Assembly: GCA_041569895.1 (NCBI GenBank)
Contig: JBFFXF010000094.1
Span: 1-24,132 of the forward strand
Origin: JBFFXF01 sp041569895
GTDB lineage: Bacteria; Planctomycetota; UBA8108; JACQVS01
Length of the DNA stretch: 24,132 nt
Direction: 5' to 3'
This document shows positions 7,457 to 14,845 of this stretch, in pieces. Each line of letters opens with the position of its first letter. Within the stretch, counting starts at the first letter, position 1. The position numbers were made by a program, and so were the translations under genes. The notes under the pieces were generated by a model, which ran no database searches, was not told the origin of the DNA, and was given only the letters and a program-made list of their open reading frames with translations.

Positions 7457-7888
7457 TCAGCCATTCGGGTTGTAGATCTCGAGTGTCATGGACAGGCTTT
7501 CTTCCCTGGTGCCGATGAGCCACAGGGCGTCGATCCGGACGACGAGCAGCATAGGGTTCGTCTCGGAGACGGTCACGGTCAAGACGTCCTCGCCTCCGTC
7601 CGGATCGGTCAGTCCCGGTACGGGGTGCGTCGTCCCGTGATAGACGAGGGGCACGACGTCCGGTTGAGCGCCCTTGATCTGCTCCAGCAGGGCCTCGCAC
7701 GCCGAGAGCACAGTGGTCCTGGTCTCCGATTGCTGGCGTGCGTGGGAGACCGACACCAGGACCGAGGCCAGCCCGAGCAGGCCGACAACGATCACCGCGG
7801 CGGCGACAACGGTCTCGACGAGCGTGAGTCCGTCGCTGCGCCCGTGGAGGAACCACGTGGCCCTCGTACCTTTCCGCATGGAGGCCAT
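7457..7888 (-). CDS. Type IV pilin-like minor pseudopilin (PilV/GspI-like)
   Basis: A 143-residue protein with a long prepilin leader of 20 residues ending in Gly, then LTLVETVVAAAVIVVGLLGLASVLV. Cleavage after G20 would put E25 at +5. Leucine instead of phenylalanine at +1 is less common but occurs in minor pilins. The VVAAAVIVVGLLGL helix and the following SEALLEQI-like amphipathic region resemble PilV/GspI. The start could be ATG 7888 or the ATG three codons later; neither has a strong Shine-Dalgarno. It is the first gene of the operon, about 35-40 bases downstream of the predicted transcription start, and is followed by the PilX-like gene after 54 bases. Confidence 0.78.
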   Translation of the reverse strand: MASMRKGTRATWFLHGRSDGLTLVETVVAAAVIVVGLLGLASVLVSVSHARQQSETRTTVLSACEALLEQIKGAQPDVVPLVYHGTTHPVPGLTDPDGGEDVLTVTVSETNPMLLVVRIDALWLIGTREESLSMTLEIYNPNG

Positions 7889-7929
7889 TCTCGTATTCCC
7901 GTGTTATCCGCGCTTCCCGACAACTCCGC

Positions 7930-7957
7930 ATTATAAGATTATGATGCCACCGTCGAA
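7930..7957 (-). promoter_or_regulatory. Promoter of the pilin-like operon
   Basis: On the minus strand, a perfect TATAAT (7935-7930) sits 16 bases after TTCGAC (7957-7952), in an A/T-rich island inside very GC-rich sequence. The expected transcription start is near 7923, giving a leader of about 35 bases to the ATG at 7888. The -35 box is a poor match, so activation may be needed. The rest of 7889-8111 shows no gene. Confidence 0.6.
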
Positions 7958-8111
7958 CTGACCATCGGCGCCGCCTCGCTCGCGTCGGCAGTGTCAAGAA
8001 CCTGGGCAGTTACGCGCCATGGCCAACAGATATCCGGTCGAGAGTCGAATGGTGGTGAAATGGGGGTCGCGGTGGAGGTCGCCGGCTTCTCTCTGGAGGT
8101 GCCCGCTCGGC

Positions 8112-10391
8112 TCAGCGCTCGAGCGGATCGTCCATCCCGCGGATCCACTCCCTGACCACCGCCAGGCCCTCCTCGGGCACCAGTCGTCTCGGGAGCTCGG
8201 GCATCATGACGCCCGGCTCGGTCGACGCGATGCGGTAGACGAGGATCGACTCGTCGGGGCGGCCGGGGACGATGCCGTGGAGCAGGCCGCCCGAGCCGTG
8301 GCCGGCGGCGACCGGGGATTTCCAGACGCCGAGCTTGCGAGGGTTCTTCTGCTCGAGGCGCAGGTCGAGTCCCGCGCTGCGCGCCGGTCCGAGGGGACTG
8401 TGGCAATGGGCGCAGTTGACGTCGAGCCAGGCCCTGGCGCGCGCCTCGACGCTTCCCGATGACGGGTCCTCGAGCCGCGGCACGCGCGGCGCTCGGTCGG
8501 ATGGGGGAGCGCCGTGAAGGACGCCGGCGCGCGCCCAGTGGACGAGCTGGTTCTCCTCGCCGCCGGCGTATCGGAACGACTTGTTGATGTTGCGCGCCTT
8601 GATGCCAAGCGGCTCCAGCGCGCCGTCGATCTCGTGGCAGCTCGCGCACTGGTTGGCGTTCGGCACGAGATAGCCGTTCGACCACCGCCGGCCATCGCCG
8701 TGCGTCCACTCGAGCGGGACCTCCCCTCCCTCGAGCGCCAGCGTCGCCTCGGTCTGCTCCTCGTTCCAGAGGTACGGCAGGCCGTACCAGCCGCTCTCCT
8801 CCCTGACGAGGATGCGCGACTCGATCAATCGCTCGGGTCGCGAGCGATCTTCGTCGTCGGGCGGCGCGGTGAACGTCTTCGCGATCACCGTGCCGGCCGG
8901 GAACTCGAAGACCGCGGACTCGCTGTACTCGGCGGAAGCGCCGCGAGGCAGTCGCACGAAGCGGCGCTTGCCGGCGTGGTCGGCGAAGAGCTCGGTGTTG
9001 AGGTCGTAGGGGATCACGCCGTCGACCGGCCGCTGCGAGGCGCCGTTGCCCTCGAAGAGCCCCCAGGCGGAGAGGCGCGAGGGCGCCCTGCGGTAAAAGA
9101 GCGGCGCCGCGGCGCTCGTGCGCGCGGGAGGCGGGTGGCGCTCGACCTCGACCGGCGGCAGCGGATCGAGCGATCCGTTGAACGGGGTGACATCGCGCTC
9201 GATCGGCGCCGTGCCGGCCGCGAGGCGATCCGGAGTCAGCAGAGGAAAGTTGACGTTGGCGAAGGTGGCGTCGCCGTTGCGCTCGAGCCGGAGTCCGAGG
9301 GAGGGAGGCAGCTCGCCATCGACGAGCTTGGCGCGGTCGACGATGCCGTCCCAGAAGATGTCGGGAAACGGCGACAGCACGGGGCGCAGCAGCGCGCCGA
9401 TGCGGCCCGCGGGATCGCGCCCGCTCTCGCCGAAGACGTTGTCGTGGATGTGGATTCCCTCCGGGTAGGGGTCGTAGCCCGGATCCGCGTAGAGCCGCTC
9501 CGTGATCAGGATGCTCAGCACCGAGAGGTTCGAGGTGCGGTGGTCGCGGATGCGATTCTCGAAGATCTCGACGTGGTCGGTCGACATCACCATGACGCCG
9601 GTCCCTGGCGGCACCGTGGCGACCAGCGCCCCCGGCGGCGCGAAGTTGTCGAGGTTGTTGCCGGCGATCTCGTTGCGGAAGACGCGGACGTTGCGCCCGT
9701 TGGTGACGTCGAGCTCGGGGAGGTCGACGACGAGGATCCCGCCCGTGTTGCCGCGAGCGATGCAGTCGTGCACGTCGGCCCCGATGCAGTTCTCGATCTC
9801 GACGCCGACGACATTGCGCTCGGCGCGACAGCGGCGCACGACAACGTCGTGCGACTGGCCGACGTAGATCCCCGCATCCGATGCGCCGATGGCGACGCAG
9901 TCCTCGACGAGCACGTCCTCGCACTGGACGGGATAGATGCCGTACGCGCCGTTCTCCCGGTGGGGACCGCGCGTCCACTCGACACGGACTCGTCGCACCG
10001 TGACGCCCCTGGCGCCGACGATCTTCAGCGCGTTGCCGCGCGTGTCCTCGATGGCCAGGTCCTCGATCAGGAACGCGTCGCCGGTGACCTCGAGGCCCTT
10101 GTTGCCGGACTTCTGCTCGCGAAAGGAGAGCCGCGTCCGATCGGGTCCGGCGCCGCGGATGGTGAGTCCGGCGGTCGTCGCCATCAGCTCGGTGTCGAGG
10201 GCGTAGATCCCCGCGGCGAGCTCGATGACGTCACCGGGCAGGGCGCGGATGAGCGCGAGCTGCAGGTCGCGCCTCGCATGCGGACCGGGCTCGATCGAGT
10301 GCACCTCGCGTTGCGCCGGCGCGCAGGCGAGAACGAGCAGGGTGAGGAGCGAGTGGCAGGCGGTCATGGTCAGCCGCCGCACAGTATGCAC
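8112..10391 (-). CDS. Lipoprotein fusing a parallel beta-helix domain to a diheme cytochrome c (SO_2930-type)
   Basis: A 759-residue exported protein. The GTG start at 10391 gives MHTVRRLTMTACHSLLTLLVLAC, a lipoprotein signal with C23 as lipid site; the later ATG (10367) would lose the two arginines. Residues about 40-410 form a right-handed beta-helix with repeated strands such as VTVRRVRVEW, VLVEDCVAIGASDAGIYVGQ, VVVRRCRAERNVVGVEIENC and VRVFRNEIAGNNLDNF. Residues about 430-759 are the second family: PYDLNTELFADHAGKRRFVR, TVIAKTF, LPYLWNEEQTEA, YLVPNANQCASCH (heme 1, 582-586), LDVNCAHCH (heme 2, 660-664), and M729/M730 in GVMMPELPR as a probable axial ligand. The two families (TIGR03805 and TIGR03806) normally occur as neighbouring genes, with function unknown; here they are one chain. 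A role in periplasmic or outer-membrane electron transfer is inference. Confidence 0.92.
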   Translation of the reverse strand: MHTVRRLTMTACHSLLTLLVLACAPAQREVHSIEPGPHARRDLQLALIRALPGDVIELAAGIYALDTELMATTAGLTIRGAGPDRTRLSFREQKSGNKGLEVTGDAFLIEDLAIEDTRGNALKIVGARGVTVRRVRVEWTRGPHRENGAYGIYPVQCEDVLVEDCVAIGASDAGIYVGQSHDVVVRRCRAERNVVGVEIENCIGADVHDCIARGNTGGILVVDLPELDVTNGRNVRVFRNEIAGNNLDNFAPPGALVATVPPGTGVMVMSTDHVEIFENRIRDHRTSNLSVLSILITERLYADPGYDPYPEGIHIHDNVFGESGRDPAGRIGALLRPVLSPFPDIFWDGIVDRAKLVDGELPPSLGLRLERNGDATFANVNFPLLTPDRLAAGTAPIERDVTPFNGSLDPLPPVEVERHPPPARTSAAAPLFYRRAPSRLSAWGLFEGNGASQRPVDGVIPYDLNTELFADHAGKRRFVRLPRGASAEYSESAVFEFPAGTVIAKTFTAPPDDEDRSRPERLIESRILVREESGWYGLPYLWNEEQTEATLALEGGEVPLEWTHGDGRRWSNGYLVPNANQCASCHEIDGALEPLGIKARNINKSFRYAGGEENQLVHWARAGVLHGAPPSDRAPRVPRLEDPSSGSVEARARAWLDVNCAHCHSPLGPARSAGLDLRLEQKNPRKLGVWKSPVAAGHGSGGLLHGIVPGRPDESILVYRIASTEPGVMMPELPRRLVPEEGLAVVREWIRGMDDPLER

Positions 10392-10422
10392 GAACGCGCG
10401 CCGTTGTGAAACGGCGAGGCGT

Positions 10423-10464
10423 GCGAGGCCCCGGACGGCTCGCCGGAGCCATCGGGGGCCTCGC
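10423..10464. terminator. Long hairpin downstream of the 10483-14601 gene
   Basis: GCGAGGCCCC (10423-10432) pairs perfectly with GGGGCCTCGC (10455-10464). Inside, GGCTC (10437-10441) pairs with GAGCC (10446-10450) around GCCG. It lies 19 bases after the minus-strand stop at 10483 and 32 bases before the next gene's start. No U tract follows, so it may act as a structural terminator or an RNA-end stabiliser. Confidence 0.5.
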
Positions 10465-10482
10465 GCCGGTCCGCGCAGCGAC

Positions 10483-13400
10483 TCACTCGCGGACGCAGGT
10501 CGGCACCTCGCAGCCGGCCCCGACGTCGGGCTCGGCGGTGCTCGTGTCGCAGACCGCGAACGGCTCCGGCGGCGGCGGACCGCCGAGGAACTGGAAGTTC
10601 AGCGAGTAGGAGGGATCGGCGATATTGACCTCGCCGTCGGCGTTGGTGTCCGCGGCGGCGAAGCAGCCGGGCGGCGGGCCGCCGAGGAACTGGAAGTTGA
10701 GCGAGGCCGACGGATCGGAGATGTTGAGCTCCCCGTCCCCGTTGACGTCGCCCCGCGTGAACGGCCCGACACCGTCGCAGGCATCGCCGACTCCGTTGCC
10801 GTCCTCGTCCTCCTGGCCGGGGTTGGCGTCCTCCGGGCAGTTGTCACAGAGGTCGCCGACACCGTCGCCGTCGCCGTCCGCCTGGTCGTCGTTGGAGACC
10901 GCCGGGCAGTTGTCGCACACATCGCCGACGCCGTCCCCGTCACCGTCCGTCTGGTCCTCGCTGGCGACTGCGGGGCAGTTGTCGCAGAGATCGCCGAGAC
11001 CGTCGCCGTCGCCGTCGGCCTGGCCGGCGTTCGATACCGCCGGGCAGTTGTCGACGTTATCCGTGACTCCGTCGCGGTCGACATCGGAGAGCGTCGTACT
11101 GATGCGCATCCAGTTCACCGAGGTGTCGTTGCCATCGGCGGTGTTGCCCGTGGGTCCCACGGGCGTGAGCGCGAGCTCGACGACGCTCCCCGCCGCGATC
11201 GCGGTCGTCACGACGCGCGTGATGCTCGTCTCCCCGGACGTCGCGGCGCTGTCCACCTCGACACCGTCGACGAGCACGATGCCGGTGACGCCGCCGCCGC
11301 GAGGATCGACCTTGCGCACGTGCCACACGATCGACACCGTGGCGTCGCGGTCGCTGGTCCAGCGGCGGATCGGCCAGTGCTCGACGCCGTTGTTTGCGCC
11401 GCTCGGGTGGAGCTCCTCCTGACCTATGAACGTGAACGGCGCGCCGCTCGGCGTCAGGTCCCACTGGCCGTTGTCGCGCCAGTTGTTGCCGCCGGGGCTC
11501 ACGGCGCCACCCTCCTCGCACGTCACTCCAAGGCACCCGCACGAATTGGTGAACGGAATGAAGTCCTCCGGCTGGTAGGTCCCGTCCTCGTCGGCTGTGA
11601 GGTTGTAGTACCCGTTCGACCAGCCGTTCTCGCCCTGGGCGCCCGTCGTCGACCAGTCGGCGATCGAGTCGGCGATGACGTTCGGGACGTTCGCGTCGGT
11701 GGGGTCCCAGCCGAGCGCGAAATCGAGCCCGTCGTCGAAGCCGTCGTCGTCGCTGTCCGGATCGAGCGGACCGGGGTCGTCCCCATCGAGCAGGCCGTCG
11801 TCGTCGCTATCGGCATCGACCGGGTCCGATCCGCCCGACACCTCGGCGCCGTCGCCGAGGCCGTCGTCGTCCGAGTCCGCGTCGTTCGGGTGAGTACCGA
11901 GCGCGAGCTCTTCCGAGTCCGTGAGCCCGTCGCCGTCGGCGTCTGCGCCTCCGCCCGCGAAATCGCCGACCGATCCGAAGAGCGCCTCCCACTCGTCCGG
12001 CAGGCCGTCGCCGTCGCCATCGGTGGTTTCCGGGCAGTACACCACGCCGGTGTAGAAGCCCAGTCCCGCGCCGACGTCGTCGATGGCGCCGGAGACGAAG
12101 TCCCCGCCCTGGAGGGGAAGGTTGCGGCCCGCCGACGCGAGGTTGCCGCTCGCGACGCCGTAGGAGGCCGGGTTGCTGCCGGTCCAGTCGGGCTGCAGGT
12201 CCATCGACCTCGACGCGACCCGGTAGCCGTTGACGACCAGACTGATCGTCTGGAGGCCGACATGATCGACGTCCGTCGACCAGGCCAGGTCGACGCTGCC
12301 GCCGTCGATCACGCTCCGCGGCAGCAGGTAGCGCAGCGTCGCGACGTCAAGGCCACCGTTGCCGGCCTGCCTGAGGACGAGCGTGTTCCGGGCCTCGTAG
12401 ACGAGCGAGAGGCCGACGGTCGATCCGCCGCTCTCGAATATGACCTCGCGCTGTCCCCCCGTCTTCTCCTCGAAGTCGATTGCGGCGGTGAACGTCGCAT
12501 CGGTCGTGTCGAAGCCGCTCCGCTCCCACGTCGGCAGCGCGGCGACGGCGTTGAAGAGCTCGGTCGCCGCCTCGGGGAGCGTCGCCGCGCAGTCCTGCGC
12601 CGGCTGGCTCGCGGGGTCGGCGGGATCCGTGCCCCCGGCGACTTCCGCCCCGTCCGGGAAGCCGTCGCCGTCGGTGTCGGGGTTCAGCGGATCCGGGTCG
12701 TCGCCGTCGAGGAGACCATCGCCGTCGGTGTCCGCACTGCGCGGGTCGGTGCCGCCGGCGGACTCCTGGTCATCGTTGATGCCGTCGCCATCGCTGTCGG
12801 CGGAGGTCGGGTCGAGGCCGGCGGCCAGCTCCTCGCCATCGGTGAGCGAGTCGCCATCGGTATCGCCGGCCGGGTCGAGGTCGGCGCCGTAGAGGGCCTC
12901 GAGCTCGTCGATGATGCCATCCGCGTCCGCGTCGGTCGTCGGCAGGCAGGGCACGGCGCCCGACCAGAACGTGAGTCCCTCCACGAGGTTGATGGTCCCG
13001 GAAGTGAAGTCGATCCCCCGCAGCGAGCCGTTCGCGCCGGTGCCGGCGAAACCGGTCGTCTCGAGCCCGAAGGAGGCGTCGTCCGTGCCGCTCCAGTCGC
13101 CACCGAGGTCCAGCGACTGCGACCCGACGGCCACACCGTTGACGAAGAGCGTGATCGTCTGCTGCTGGATGTTGTTGAGGACGTCGTAGCTCCACGCGAC
13201 CTCGACGTCGCCGCCGGCGACCAGTGACTGCGGCAGCGACCATCGGACCGTGGCGAGGGCGAAGCCACCGCTTCCGGCGGCCCGCAGGACGAGCGTGTTC
13301 GTCGCCTCGTAGGTGAGCGAGAAGCCGAACGTGCCGCCGCCGGTCTCCCAGATGAGCTCGCGCGTACCGGTCGGCTTGGGCTCGAAGTCGATGACGGCCC

Positions 13401-14601
13401 GGAACGTCGCATCCGTCGTGTCGTAGCGTCCGGTGTGATCCGGCACGCCGTCGCCGTCGACGTCCGCGGTGCCGCCGCTTTGCGTGTTCTGGTAGTCCTG
13501 GAACCGGCCGAGCGTCACGCGTGTCTCGGTCGGCTCGCCCAGGTCGGCGAAGCTCGCGACGCCCTCGCAGGTCACCGGCGGGAGGCTCGCGGCGTCGAGC
13601 GGATCCGAGCCGGCGGCGACCTCGACGCCGTCGCCGAGGCCATCGCAGTCGGTGTCCGCGATCGTCGCCTCCGTGCCGTGCACGAAGACCTCGTCACCGT
13701 CGGAGAGCCCGTCGCCATCGCTGTCGGCGTTGGTGGGATCGGTGCCGATGTCGATCTCCGCGCCGTCGTCGAGTCCGTCGCCGTCGCTGTCCGCGAGGAC
13801 GGGATTCGTGCCTCTGGCGAACTCGTCGACATCGCTGAGCCCGTCCATGTCCGCGTCCGCGCCGTCGCCGCCCAGCAAGGCGAGCGTGCCGGGCGTGTAC
13901 AGCCGTTCCCACTGGTCCGGAAGGCCATCCCCGTCCTCGTCGGTGGTCTCCGGAACGTAGAAGGTGTCGGGGTGGAACCTCAATCCGCCGCCCTCGCCGA
14001 CCAGGATGACTCCAGAGGTGAACTCCGCGATGTTGGGCGGGCGCCCGACACCTGCGGTGTCGTTCCGTGCGGTGCCGAAAGCGCCGTTGTTCCCGCCGCA
14101 CCAGTCGTTGGTTCCCTGGTTGCCGGTCTGCGACGCGACCGTCAGGCCGTTGATGACGAGCGCCTGGGTCTGGAGGCCAGCGCCGTTGTCGGCGTCGAAG
14201 GTCCACGCGACGTCGACGTTGCCGGCTTCGACGAGACTCGGCGGCAGGGCGAAGATCGCCTCGAGGATGTTGTTGTTGGTGCTGACCCTCGCCGCGACAC
14301 GGTTGCCGACCTCGTAGACGAGCGAGCAGCCGGTGGTCAGGCCGCCGGTCTCGAAGAGCACCTCGGGGACGCCCCCGGTCTTGGCGTCGAAGTCGACCGT
14401 GAGCTCGAAGGTCGCATCGAGCCGGTCGACGTTCGCGAACTCCCCAACCGTCCGGTTGTTGTACGTCGGAATGTTGCCCGTGGCGTCCCAGATCTCTCCT
14501 GGAGCGCCGAGCGTGCTGACGTCGGCGCCAGTGATCACCGGGGCCGCGGCGGCGGCGCAGACGAGCGCTGAAGTGAAAGCAAATGCCCTGAGTGCACTCA
14601 T
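10483..14601 (-). CDS. Giant secreted repeat protein: beta-sandwich plus thrombospondin type 3 blocks, dockerin-like C-terminus
   Basis: A 1372-residue exported protein. The start is ATG 14601, with a strong AGGAGG 5 bases upstream; residues 1-20 form a signal peptide (LRAFAFTSALVCAAAAA). Three blocks follow, each a beta-rich domain of about 170-200 residues with a conserved DATF...DF...E(V/L)(I/L)(F/W)ETGG...S L x YE core, then Asp-rich D-x-D-x-D-G repeats with x-G-(T/S)-(N/D)-P. Domains lie at about 38-213, 348-552 and 670-856, and acidic blocks at about 219-345, 554-666 and 859-970. Residues about 974-1170 are a different beta-rich domain. Four canonical thrombospondin type 3 repeats with DNCP follow (1172-1277), then two dockerin-like repeats (1283-1343) and a Cys-containing tail. 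The acidic repeats should bind calcium and stiffen the chain. A surface or matrix role is inference. The partner gene at 14846 is a divergent paralog. Confidence 0.9.
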   Translation of the reverse strand: MSALRAFAFTSALVCAAAAAPVITGADVSTLGAPGEIWDATGNIPTYNNRTVGEFANVDRLDATFELTVDFDAKTGGVPEVLFETGGLTTGCSLVYEVGNRVAARVSTNNNILEAIFALPPSLVEAGNVDVAWTFDADNGAGLQTQALVINGLTVASQTGNQGTNDWCGGNNGAFGTARNDTAGVGRPPNIAEFTSGVILVGEGGGLRFHPDTFYVPETTDEDGDGLPDQWERLYTPGTLALLGGDGADADMDGLSDVDEFARGTNPVLADSDGDGLDDGAEIDIGTDPTNADSDGDGLSDGDEVFVHGTEATIADTDCDGLGDGVEVAAGSDPLDAASLPPVTCEGVASFADLGEPTETRVTLGRFQDYQNTQSGGTADVDGDGVPDHTGRYDTTDATFRAVIDFEPKPTGTRELIWETGGGTFGFSLTYEATNTLVLRAAGSGGFALATVRWSLPQSLVAGGDVEVAWSYDVLNNIQQQTITLFVNGVAVGSQSLDLGGDWSGTDDASFGLETTGFAGTGANGSLRGIDFTSGTINLVEGLTFWSGAVPCLPTTDADADGIIDELEALYGADLDPAGDTDGDSLTDGEELAAGLDPTSADSDGDGINDDQESAGGTDPRSADTDGDGLLDGDDPDPLNPDTDGDGFPDGAEVAGGTDPADPASQPAQDCAATLPEAATELFNAVAALPTWERSGFDTTDATFTAAIDFEEKTGGQREVIFESGGSTVGLSLVYEARNTLVLRQAGNGGLDVATLRYLLPRSVIDGGSVDLAWSTDVDHVGLQTISLVVNGYRVASRSMDLQPDWTGSNPASYGVASGNLASAGRNLPLQGGDFVSGAIDDVGAGLGFYTGVVYCPETTDGDGDGLPDEWEALFGSVGDFAGGGADADGDGLTDSEELALGTHPNDADSDDDGLGDGAEVSGGSDPVDADSDDDGLLDGDDPGPLDPDSDDDGFDDGLDFALGWDPTDANVPNVIADSIADWSTTGAQGENGWSNGYYNLTADEDGTYQPEDFIPFTNSCGCLGVTCEEGGAVSPGGNNWRDNGQWDLTPSGAPFTFIGQEELHPSGANNGVEHWPIRRWTSDRDATVSIVWHVRKVDPRGGGVTGIVLVDGVEVDSAATSGETSITRVVTTAIAAGSVVELALTPVGPTGNTADGNDTSVNWMRISTTLSDVDRDGVTDNVDNCPAVSNAGQADGDGDGLGDLCDNCPAVASEDQTDGDGDGVGDVCDNCPAVSNDDQADGDGDGVGDLCDNCPEDANPGQEDEDGNGVGDACDGVGPFTRGDVNGDGELNISDPSASLNFQFLGGPPPGCFAAADTNADGEVNIADPSYSLNFQFLGGPPPPEPFAVCDTSTAEPDVGAGCEVPTCVRE
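10570..10755 (-). repeat. Near-identical tandem coding repeat for the dockerin-like module
   Basis: Two copies of about 100 bases encode DVNGDGELNISDPS-A-SLNFQFLGG and DTNADGEVNIADPSYSLNFQFLGG. The segment encoding LNFQFLGGPPP is almost unchanged at DNA level between copies, suggesting recent duplication or gene conversion. Each repeat carries an EF-hand-like D-x-N-x-D-G-x-x-N loop. Confidence 0.75.
10771..11088 (-). repeat. Tandem 69-base repeats encoding DNCP thrombospondin type 3 repeats
   Basis: Four DNCP motifs are spaced exactly 23 residues (69 bases) apart. Each unit has the form DNCPAVxNxxQxDGDGDGxGDxC, with two cysteines positioned as in thrombospondin type 3 repeats, where disulfides and calcium fix the fold. 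The repetition is coding; the spacing and the protein-level conservation rule out a CRISPR array. Confidence 0.85.
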
Positions 14602-14606
14602 GGAAC

Positions 14607-14612
14607 CCTCCT
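14607..14612 (-). promoter_or_regulatory. Shine-Dalgarno of the 10483-14601 gene
   Basis: AGGAGG (in GGGGAGGAGGG) on the minus strand, 5 bases before ATG 14601. It fixes the start and rejects an upstream in-frame extension of 52 codons. Confidence 0.8.
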
Positions 14613-14762
14613 CCCCGAAGCAGCGGCTTGCGGTGTCGCTCACTCGATTTGACTGAAAAAACACGGCGGGGCCCGACCCACGCCCGTCGACCCAGGATTT
14701 CGAGTCTAACCGCGCTCCGGCGCTGCGATCCACAGAAAAACCGGTGGCCGGTGACACTTCTG

Positions 14763-14791
14763 TTGACAGCTCCCGGAATTGAATGTTTCAT
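14763..14791 (+). promoter_or_regulatory. Candidate promoter of the 14846-18793 gene
   Basis: A perfect TTGACA (14763-14768), a 17-base spacer, then TTTCAT (14786-14791, 4 of 6 matches to TATAAT), in a locally A/T-rich stretch. The start would fall near 14798, leaving a leader of about 48 bases. The weak -10 keeps confidence moderate. Confidence 0.4.
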
Positions 14792-14830
14792 TGACGGAAC
14801 TGGAAGGTCTCATTCAGGGTCGAGTCACCA

Positions 14831-14838
14831 GGGGAGGG
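14831..14838 (+). promoter_or_regulatory. Shine-Dalgarno of the 14846-18793 gene
   Basis: GGGGAGGG, 7 bases before ATG 14846. It supports the chosen start. Confidence 0.65.
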
Positions 14839-14845
14839 TAGGGTC

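Larger units (their letters stand above)
14602..14845. other. Divergent intergenic region between the two giant repeat genes
   Basis: These 244 bases separate the starts of two divergent paralogs and must carry both promoters. Both ends hold strong Shine-Dalgarno sites. A plus-strand promoter candidate is listed separately. ACCGG/CCGGT (14740-14752) forms a short palindrome and AATG/CATT around 14782-14792 another. On the minus strand I see no clear -35/-10 pair. Confidence 0.5.

Noticed and set aside
7992..7997. A perfect minus-strand TTGACA upstream of the pilin operon
   Set aside because: The bases 17 further downstream read GCGGCG, not a -10 box. The TATAAT at 7930-7935 is too far away to pair with it.
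10771..11088. A CRISPR-like or satellite array from the regular 69-base repeats
   Set aside because: The period is exactly 23 codons and encodes thrombospondin type 3 repeats in one open frame; there are no unique spacers between invariant repeats.
10225..13227. A 1000-codon open frame on the plus strand opposite the giant repeat gene, and similar long antisense frames at 14825-17440 and 5927-7936
   Set aside because: Their translations are low-complexity Arg/Val/Asp/Ala text without domains, while the opposite strand has signal peptides and conserved repeats. High GC and Asp/Gly-rich codons keep the antisense frame free of stops.
14602..14757. A 52-codon N-terminal extension of the 10483-14601 gene
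   Set aside because: The ATG at 14601 has a strong Shine-Dalgarno and begins a signal peptide; the extension has no such site and would bury the signal.
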